Source of the DNA: a virus
Virus record (IMG/VR): IMGVR_UViG_3300022074_000152
Coordinates: 1-36,617 of that record
Strand: one strand, 5' to 3'
Length of the DNA: 36,617 nt
Both the position numbers and the translations under genes were made by a program. Positions 30,942-36,617 of the stretch are shown here, in pieces; the stretch's first letter is position 1; each line of letters begins with the position of its first letter. The notes under the pieces are model-generated. The model ran no database searches, was not told the origin of the DNA, and worked only from the letters and a program-made list of their open reading frames with translations.

Positions 30942-31234
30942 TGGCTACATGGACTATTGCACAACTAGATCGTAATACAGCAGATGGCGGTGTAACTGTC
31001 GCACACTGGAGAGTTTCAGAAGTAGATGGAGATTACTCTGCATCTTCTTATGGCACAGCAGGTTTTACGCCTGATCCTTCAGCATCAGATTTTGTAGCCT
31101 ATGCAGACCTTACTGAGTCTACAGTACTAGGATGGGTTCAAGCAGCAGTAGAAAAAGATGCTATTGAAGCAGGATTAGCTGCTAATATTGCAGAGCAGAA
31201 GACCCCTACAACGTCTGTTGGCGTTCCTTGGTAG
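30941..31234 (+). CDS. Conserved tail-region protein (WTIAQLDRN type)
   Basis: 97 residues. WTIAQLDRNTADGGVTVAHW and YGTAGFTPDPSASDFVAY are a pattern I recall from small proteins next to fibre genes in marine phages; the C-terminus ends NIAEQKTPTTSVGVPW. It is probably a compact virion or fibre-assembly protein. Function unproven. Confidence 0.72.
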   Translation: MATWTIAQLDRNTADGGVTVAHWRVSEVDGDYSASSYGTAGFTPDPSASDFVAYADLTESTVLGWVQAAVEKDAIEAGLAANIAEQKTPTTSVGVPW

Positions 31235-31251
31235 GCTGAGTGAAGCTGAGT

Positions 31252-31473
31252 ATGGCTACTAAAACAGAAATGGATATAGCTTTAGAGGCTTTAGAGCGCA
31301 TTGCAGAGCATGAGAGAGAGTGCGGAGAGCGTTGGGCTGAGTGTACTGTAGAGTTGCGAGAACTTCGTAAAGCTACGGACAACCATGCTGCACGTTGGGA
31401 GAAGCTTGCGTGGTTAGTTGTAACTGTTGTTATCACTACAGCAGCAACTGTTGTTGTTTCAATTTTAGGATAA
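31252..31473 (+). CDS. XhlA-like small membrane protein (possible holin-type)
   Basis: 73 residues from ATG at 31252 (a GTG at 31240 is the alternative; neither has a strong ribosome site). A charged helical N-terminus (ALEALERIAEHERECGERWA) is followed by one membrane segment at about 52-72 (AWLVVTVVITTAATVVVSIL). This layout resembles XhlA-type proteins associated with phage lysis. No endolysin is adjacent, so the lysis role is tentative; a spanin-like or virion membrane protein is also possible. Confidence 0.6.
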   Translation: MATKTEMDIALEALERIAEHERECGERWAECTVELRELRKATDNHAARWEKLAWLVVTVVITTAATVVVSILG

Positions 31474-31476
31474 AAC

Positions 31477-34311
31477 ATGAGTAATAAAAGAAGTAATAGG
31501 AACAATAATAAAGTTCTAAAGTCTTTAAAACAAAAAAGACTCAGGGCGCATGGTGGCACTCACACTTCAAAAAGGAAAGGAGGTGGCAGGTCAAAAATAT
31601 GGGATCCTCACAATCCTAGCAGTAGAGGCCATGATAATACCCCTCCACCAAGCGCTGTTGCAAAGGTTGAAAATGTTGTTTCTGAAAAAACAATTACGCC
31701 TGCTGGTGACGCAACAAAGGGTTCTATAGATGTTAAACAAGAAGGTACAAAAGCAACAAGTGTTAATCCAGTTACGGGAGCAACTAATATTAAAACAACT
31801 TTAGGTGCTCCTGAACAAAAAATTAATTTACCAGATACGCCAAATGCTCCGACAGCAAAAGTAAAAAGATTAGATACTAAATTAATTAAAGATAATGATT
31901 CTGATGCAGTAAAGCAAGCTTATGGTCTTAGCACAGAAGTTCAAAAGTTAGATACGACACCTACTAATGTGCAAAGGGATAAAGCTACAGCAGGTACAGC
32001 TACGGCTACAACTAAAACGGCTTCTCAAGCTACAAGCGTAAATGATTTTGATGCTGAAACATACGATGCAAAAAAGGCAGTAGATCTTGACCCAACTAAA
32101 GCCGCTGTAGGAACAGTTAGTGATGATGCTATAGCTGATCCAGATGAGATAAGAGGTCTTACAGAAAGGGCCGTAGGCCAAGAAACTACTGCTGCTCAAA
32201 AGAAAAGTACTTTAGCTAAAGACGCTACTTATACTATTGATCCTCGTTCTCTTGCGCCTAGCGTAGAGGGGGAAACTGCAAATGTAAGCCCTACTGCTGA
32301 AGCTGAAAGATCAACACGTAGGGACATTGTAGGCACAGAAGCCGATGATGGCACCGCTGCTATGATTGATCAAACTGTAGGCTATGAGGCTGCTAAGCGT
32401 CGAGCAGTGACAGGTACAGCCGCTAAAGGTGCAGCCGCAGATATGGTCGCCGCTGTAGGTAATCTACCTCCTGATATTACAGCCGCAGTAGTAGAAGATC
32501 CTGCAAGTGTAGAAGCTCAACTAGATGAGCAACCTGTAGAAGTACGTGCAGCTATTGCGGCCTTACCTACAGAAGCTCTTGTGTCTTCTCAAATGGAGTC
32601 TTTGTTAGGTGGTCTTGAAGATGGGGAGACACCCGCATGGGCTAGACCAGCCGTAGCAGCTATTGAGCAAAAACTTGCCCAGAGGGGCCTCTCAGCGTCC
32701 ACTGTAGGCCGTGACGCACTGTTTAATGCAATCATACAGAGTGCGCTTCCTATGGCTCAGAGCAACGCACAGGCGCTACAGCAACGTGCTACACAAAACC
32801 TAAGCAATCAGCAACAGGCTAATCTTGCACAGTCTACACAAGACATGCAGAGGCGTATGGCTAACTTAGCTAACCGTCAGGGTGCTGCTTCCCAAACTGC
32901 ACAAATGGCTCAACAGATGGGCGTATTGCAAAGTAATTTTAATCAACAAGCTACTGTTCTTTCTGCACAACAACAGCAGCAAACAAGAACTCAAAATTTA
33001 AATAATCAACAACAGGCTGCTTTATTACGATCTCAAAATCAACAAGCTATAAATGCTCAAGAGCTTGGTAATGAGCAACAAATGGAGCTTGCTGAATTAC
33101 AAATTGAGTCTGCTACAGAAGGCGCAAATCAAAACGCAGAAAACCAAAGAAGGCTTGCAGAGATGCAAACGGCTGCGGATTTTCTTTCAAAGAATGCAGG
33201 TTTTAAACAACAAATGGAACTTGCTAATCTTTCTAATGACCAGCAGATGAGGCTTGCAAATTTATCAGCAAGAAACCAAGCTGAGTCACAAAGAATGTCT
33301 AACGCAGAAAAAATTGAGTTAGCTAATTTAAATTCTGAACTTCAAACAAATATAGCTCAAGGTCGTATAGCAGCAGAAATGAATGTTGCCCAATTAAATG
33401 TTGATCAACAAACAGCTATTAGAAATGCTACAATGATTGCTAATGTTGACTTAACTAAATTTAATGCTGCTCAACAAGTAGAGCTTGCAAATAGCAAAGC
33501 TATGCAGACTTTAGTAATGGCAGATTTAAATAATCGACAACAGGCTACACTTCAAAATGCTACAGCTATGGCTAATTTAGACATGGCAACAGTAGATCAA
33601 AGAACAAAAGTTGCAATTACAAATGCTCAAAGTTTTTTACAAATGGATATGGCTAATTTAAGTAATAAGCAACAAGGAATTATGTTCGATCAACAAGCTA
33701 AACAACAAAGAATACTATCTGATCAAGCCGCTGAAAATGCATCAAGGCAGTTTAATGCTACTTCTGAAAATCAAGTAAATCAATTTTTAACTTCTACAGA
33801 AGCTGCAATGCGTCAATTTAATGCTAGTCAAAGCAATGCTATGAAACAATTTAATGCTAGTGAACAGAATAGAGCTTCTGCTATTAATGCTCAGTTAGCT
33901 ACGGATGTTTCTAAGGCTAATGCTACAATGAAGTTAAATGCAGATCAGTTTAATGAGAATATGGATTTGCAACGAGAAACATGGAATGCTGCAAACGCTC
34001 AAGCAGTAGAGCAGTCTAATATTGAGTGGCGTAGAAAATCAAACACGATTGATACCGCAGCACAAAATGCTTCTAATATGTTAAATGCTCAACAGACTTT
34101 CCAAATGGATTCTGCTGAGATGGCATTTTTATGGCAGACTCTTAGGGACGAAGCTACATATCAAAGAACAGCATATGAAAATGAAGAGCAAAGAAAAACA
34201 ACTTTATATGCTACGGCACTTGCAAATGAAGCAGGGGCTAGTGGAGAAACAAACTCTGAATCAGTAACTAGTCTTTTTAATTTAATCAAGGGCATAACAG
34301 GTGGTACTTAA
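31477..34311 (+). CDS. Internal virion / ejection protein, Asn-Gln-Ala-rich
   Basis: 944 residues. The N-terminus is basic and disordered (MSNKRSNRNNNKVLKSLKQK). Residues to about 400 are Ala/Thr/Asp-rich. From about 425 to 900 there is a long helical region of degenerate repeats (units such as NLSNQQQANLAQ, NLNNQQQAALL, QFNASQSNAMKQFNAS). Such Gln/Asn/Ala-rich helical proteins are typical of podovirus proteins stored in the head and ejected with DNA. Ribosome site AGGA six bases upstream. No enzymatic motif seen. Confidence 0.75.
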   Translation: MSNKRSNRNNNKVLKSLKQKRLRAHGGTHTSKRKGGGRSKIWDPHNPSSRGHDNTPPPSAVAKVENVVSEKTITPAGDATKGSIDVKQEGTKATSVNPVTGATNIKTTLGAPEQKINLPDTPNAPTAKVKRLDTKLIKDNDSDAVKQAYGLSTEVQKLDTTPTNVQRDKATAGTATATTKTASQATSVNDFDAETYDAKKAVDLDPTKAAVGTVSDDAIADPDEIRGLTERAVGQETTAAQKKSTLAKDATYTIDPRSLAPSVEGETANVSPTAEAERSTRRDIVGTEADDGTAAMIDQTVGYEAAKRRAVTGTAAKGAAADMVAAVGNLPPDITAAVVEDPASVEAQLDEQPVEVRAAIAALPTEALVSSQMESLLGGLEDGETPAWARPAVAAIEQKLAQRGLSASTVGRDALFNAIIQSALPMAQSNAQALQQRATQNLSNQQQANLAQSTQDMQRRMANLANRQGAASQTAQMAQQMGVLQSNFNQQATVLSAQQQQQTRTQNLNNQQQAALLRSQNQQAINAQELGNEQQMELAELQIESATEGANQNAENQRRLAEMQTAADFLSKNAGFKQQMELANLSNDQQMRLANLSARNQAESQRMSNAEKIELANLNSELQTNIAQGRIAAEMNVAQLNVDQQTAIRNATMIANVDLTKFNAAQQVELANSKAMQTLVMADLNNRQQATLQNATAMANLDMATVDQRTKVAITNAQSFLQMDMANLSNKQQGIMFDQQAKQQRILSDQAAENASRQFNATSENQVNQFLTSTEAAMRQFNASQSNAMKQFNASEQNRASAINAQLATDVSKANATMKLNADQFNENMDLQRETWNAANAQAVEQSNIEWRRKSNTIDTAAQNASNMLNAQQTFQMDSAEMAFLWQTLRDEATYQRTAYENEEQRKTTLYATALANEAGASGETNSESVTSLFNLIKGITGGT

Positions 34312-35694
34312 ATGAGTTTTTTTAAAAAAATATTTAAAGGTATAGGCAAAGTCTTTCGCAAGATTGGTAGAGCAATTAAAAAAGGCTTTAAAAAGTTTGG
34401 CAAGTTTATGGGCAAGATTGGCATTGTAGGTCAGTTAGCCATGATGTTTATTCTTCCGGGGATAGGAGGAGCCTTAATGAAAGGCTTTGGAAGTTTAGCA
34501 GGCAATATGGCAGGACTTACTGGTAAGTTTATGGGTTTGTCTGGAAGCGCACTAGGGACTGTAGTTAAAGGCGTAGGCACTGTATTAAAGAGCGCTCATG
34601 GGTTTGTTCAAACAGGTGTTAATGCTTTTAAAACTGTCACAAGTGGCTTGATGGAGTTTGGTAAAACTGCATTAAATAAAATTCCGGGTATAGAAATTAG
34701 TAGTGCTAAAGCAAACTTTTTTGGTGCTGATAGTGTAATGGAAGGTATCCGTGTAGATGCAGCTAATATTGCAAACCCTTTCCGTGATAGCATTACACTG
34801 AAGCCGGGAATGACTATGGATAAACTAAGCAGTACAACAGGTTTGTCTGTAGAGTCTTTACAAAAATTAAATCCTAATATTGATTTTACGGCTCCGGGTG
34901 CTGATCTTTCTGGTCGTACATTAAACTTAGACTTTGGTAATATTGCTCCAGATGTAAACGCTGTTATTGAAAATGGAAAGTTGACAGCGGCGGGTGTGGC
35001 CCCAACAGATGCTTTCGGTGTCGATGTTGGCAAAGTAGACACGCTAAAACCGGGAGAAGTTAATTTAAACTTTGACCATACACCTACTCAAAATAATGGA
35101 TTTGCTGTAACAAGTGCTGCTGATCCTTTTCCAGAAGCGACTAATTTAATAAATCAAATACAAGACAGCGACAGATTGTTTGCTGCTACAAGCACACCTG
35201 TTCCTGATGTGACAACTAATCTATTAGATCCTACAACCCCTACAACTTTAGATAAAATTGGAACAACTATGGCAGATCCGATAGGTGGTATTGCAGATCC
35301 AACAAAGTTTATGGATGCTGTAGATACTGGTATACCTGATGTTAGTGGCATTAATCAAGAGTCTTTATTGTCTAGAGGGGTTGGCAGACTTAGAGAAGGA
35401 CTGTCATCAAGTGTATCACGCGCCTTCGATGATCCTATAGGCACAGGATTGCCTATGGTGCAAAGTGTTGCAGGTGCTTTTGCAACTCCTGAAGAAATTG
35501 AAATGGGCCGTAGGGGTACTGGGTATGTTGCAGATGTACTACCGCAATTTGATGTGGGATCTGTTGATATGACTCAACTATTTAATGCTGGAAGCTACGG
35601 GCCGGGGGCGGTATCAATGGATTTCTTAAATCAAGCTATGTTGTTCCAAAGTCCAAATCAGCGTTTTCCGGGCGCATTAGGTTATGGGAGATAA
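34312..35694 (+). CDS. Internal virion protein with membrane-active N-terminus and LysM-like segment
   Basis: 460 residues. Residues 1-38 are an amphipathic polybasic helix (FFKKIFKGIGKVFRKIGRAI), and 39-110 are a Gly-rich hydrophobic region (QLAMMFILPGIGGALM). Residues 161-207 (TLKPGMTMDKLSSTTGLSVE, then LQKLNPNIDF) resemble a LysM peptidoglycan-binding motif. The rest is polar. The combination fits a protein ejected to cross the cell envelope: membrane insertion plus wall binding. The gene follows the previous stop with no gap. The LysM call rests on pattern only. Confidence 0.68.
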   Translation: MSFFKKIFKGIGKVFRKIGRAIKKGFKKFGKFMGKIGIVGQLAMMFILPGIGGALMKGFGSLAGNMAGLTGKFMGLSGSALGTVVKGVGTVLKSAHGFVQTGVNAFKTVTSGLMEFGKTALNKIPGIEISSAKANFFGADSVMEGIRVDAANIANPFRDSITLKPGMTMDKLSSTTGLSVESLQKLNPNIDFTAPGADLSGRTLNLDFGNIAPDVNAVIENGKLTAAGVAPTDAFGVDVGKVDTLKPGEVNLNFDHTPTQNNGFAVTSAADPFPEATNLINQIQDSDRLFAATSTPVPDVTTNLLDPTTPTTLDKIGTTMADPIGGIADPTKFMDAVDTGIPDVSGINQESLLSRGVGRLREGLSSSVSRAFDDPIGTGLPMVQSVAGAFATPEEIEMGRRGTGYVADVLPQFDVGSVDMTQLFNAGSYGPGAVSMDFLNQAMLFQSPNQRFPGALGYGR

Positions 35695-35697
35695 ATA

Positions 35698-36249
35698 ATG
35701 AGTATGCCACAAATTAATACAGATTTTGTTCAAGCAAGAATGAATAGGTCAGTGCCGGGGGAATCATTTGCTAATGATCCTGATACTCCGCTGCCCTTTG
35801 AAAAAGCTCCACAACTTACTTCTGTCAATAAAGCTTCAGAGTTTATCTTTGAAAAAATTACTGAAGAAGAAAACTATATGCAGTTTATGGAGGTTATTGC
35901 TGGGGGCGCTCCACTTATGGAGATCGCTAAAGTTCTATTATACTCTATGTATGAAGAAGGAAAAATTAATCCTGATTTATTAATACTATTAATTGAACCT
36001 ACAGTATATATACTTATGGCTTTGTGTGAAAGGGCAGATATTCCTTTTACTATTGACGGTGAACTTGGGGAAGAAGAAGAGCTTGACGGTAATAGCGAAA
36101 ACTATGAAATCCTTCAAAGACTTCAAGAAGCCCAGAGGTCAAACGAAATACCATTGCCAGAAGCTATAGAGCAACGGTTACAAGAAATGAGGCCACCTCC
36201 GCAAGAGTCGCCGCCCGAACAACCAAGTCTACTAGGTATGGAGCAGTAA
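35698..36249 (+). CDS. Hypothetical structural-region protein
   Basis: 183 residues. A hydrophobic helical centre (about 55-115: FMEVIAGGAPLMEIAKVLLY, LLILLIEPTVYILMAL) is flanked by polar ends, with a Pro/Glu/Gln-rich acidic C-terminus. One or two membrane segments are possible. It lies among internal virion genes, so an ejection-complex or assembly role is plausible. Not recognised as a named family. Confidence 0.7.
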   Translation: MSMPQINTDFVQARMNRSVPGESFANDPDTPLPFEKAPQLTSVNKASEFIFEKITEEENYMQFMEVIAGGAPLMEIAKVLLYSMYEEGKINPDLLILLIEPTVYILMALCERADIPFTIDGELGEEEELDGNSENYEILQRLQEAQRSNEIPLPEAIEQRLQEMRPPPQESPPEQPSLLGMEQ

Positions 36250-36617
36250 ATGGCTATTGAAGAGTTTGGAGAATCATTACTTTCAGCGCAACGTACACGC
36301 CTTGATGAGCAAGATAGGCAAGCGCGTAGGGCGCAAAAGAAAGCAAAACAAGCACAGTATCTTCAAGTAGGAGGTGCTTTGCTTGGTTCTTTCGCACAGA
36401 CAAATGCCCAGAAAAAAGCTACATCTTTTATGCGTACTGAGCCGATCATGGCTGCAAGAGCTAAGTATAATGCTGGTATAGCTCAAAGTATTTCTCATTT
36501 AGAAAACAATAAACTGGCTCAAGCACATCAACAGGGCGTTGTAGGTTATCTTAGAGAAAAATATATCCCATTACTACAGGATCAAATTAATAGAAATATT
36601 AATGAAAAAGATTATAC
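36250..36617 (+). CDS. Internal virion protein (partial, runs off the right edge)
   Basis: 122 codons visible. Starts MAIEEFGESLLSAQRTRLDE, then a Lys/Arg/Gln-rich helix (QARRAQKKAKQAQYLQVGGA) and a hydrophobic Gly/Ala stretch, then further helices. The pattern resembles podovirus internal virion proteins with an N-terminal membrane-interacting helix. The start follows the previous stop immediately. The full function cannot be judged from the fragment. Confidence 0.65.
   Translation, partial: MAIEEFGESLLSAQRTRLDEQDRQARRAQKKAKQAQYLQVGGALLGSFAQTNAQKKATSFMRTEPIMAARAKYNAGIAQSISHLENNKLAQAHQQGVVGYLREKYIPLLQDQINRNINEKDY

Noticed and set aside
31206-31559. 117-codon antisense frame with Leu runs
   Set aside because: Opposite to three well-supported plus-strand genes; the poly-Leu tract mirrors the Asn-rich start of the internal protein.
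1-36617. tRNA genes, integrase or attachment sites
   Set aside because: No cloverleaf-like sequence, recombinase motif or matching att-type repeat was seen on reading both strands; an absence by eye only.

Overview
The window reads as most of a lytic, tailed (podovirus-type) phage genome, cut at both ends: a ribonucleotide reductase gene runs off the left edge and an internal virion protein gene off the right. Coding is dense and AT-leaning, with start/stop overlaps nearly everywhere. The style (T7-like replication proteins, NrdA, DUF3310, S74 fibre, small PKGYHWMK-type proteins) resembles phages of marine Gram-negative bacteria. That host assignment is inference. I see no integrase, repressor, tRNA or attachment site, and no phage RNA polymerase.

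Left arm (1-12860, all minus strand): nucleotide metabolism and replication. From distal to proximal: NrdA, a small basic protein, DUF3310, endonuclease I, a hypothetical, a RecB/Cas4-like exonuclease, a GIY-YIG enzyme, family A DNA polymerase, T7 gp4-like primase-helicase, a small acidic protein, a gp2.5-like ssDNA-binding protein, six small unknowns, a DUF932 protein, a Gp88-like protein, and four or five small genes nearest the centre. Consensus sigma70 promoters and UUCG-loop terminators divide the arm and could set relative dosage.

Centre (12861-13645, no genes): a control hub. Two perfect TTGACA-N17-TATAAT promoters fire in opposite directions, with their -35 boxes inside one 11-bp inverted repeat. 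The leftward transcript would begin with a roughly 700-nt leader containing nine consecutive hairpins. The rightward transcript would begin at the ATG of the small terminase gene, so it looks leaderless. The largest hairpin shares an unusual apical design with two others further down the leftward arm.

Right arm (13646-36617, all plus strand): packaging and virion. Small terminase, a helix-turn-helix-like protein, large terminase, portal with an overlapping small gene, an acidic structural candidate, scaffold, major capsid followed by a strong terminator, three small genes, adaptor, nozzle/stabilization protein, a 1442-residue S74 tail fibre, two shorter fibre paralogues, two small tail-region proteins, an XhlA-like membrane protein, and four internal/ejection-type proteins. 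A short repeated element with pseudoknot potential precedes two genes in the fibre cluster. No endolysin was seen.

The features most worth checking are the hairpin-rich central hub, the three matched bulged hairpins (one overlapping a terminator), and the repeated pseudoknot-like element in the fibre cluster.
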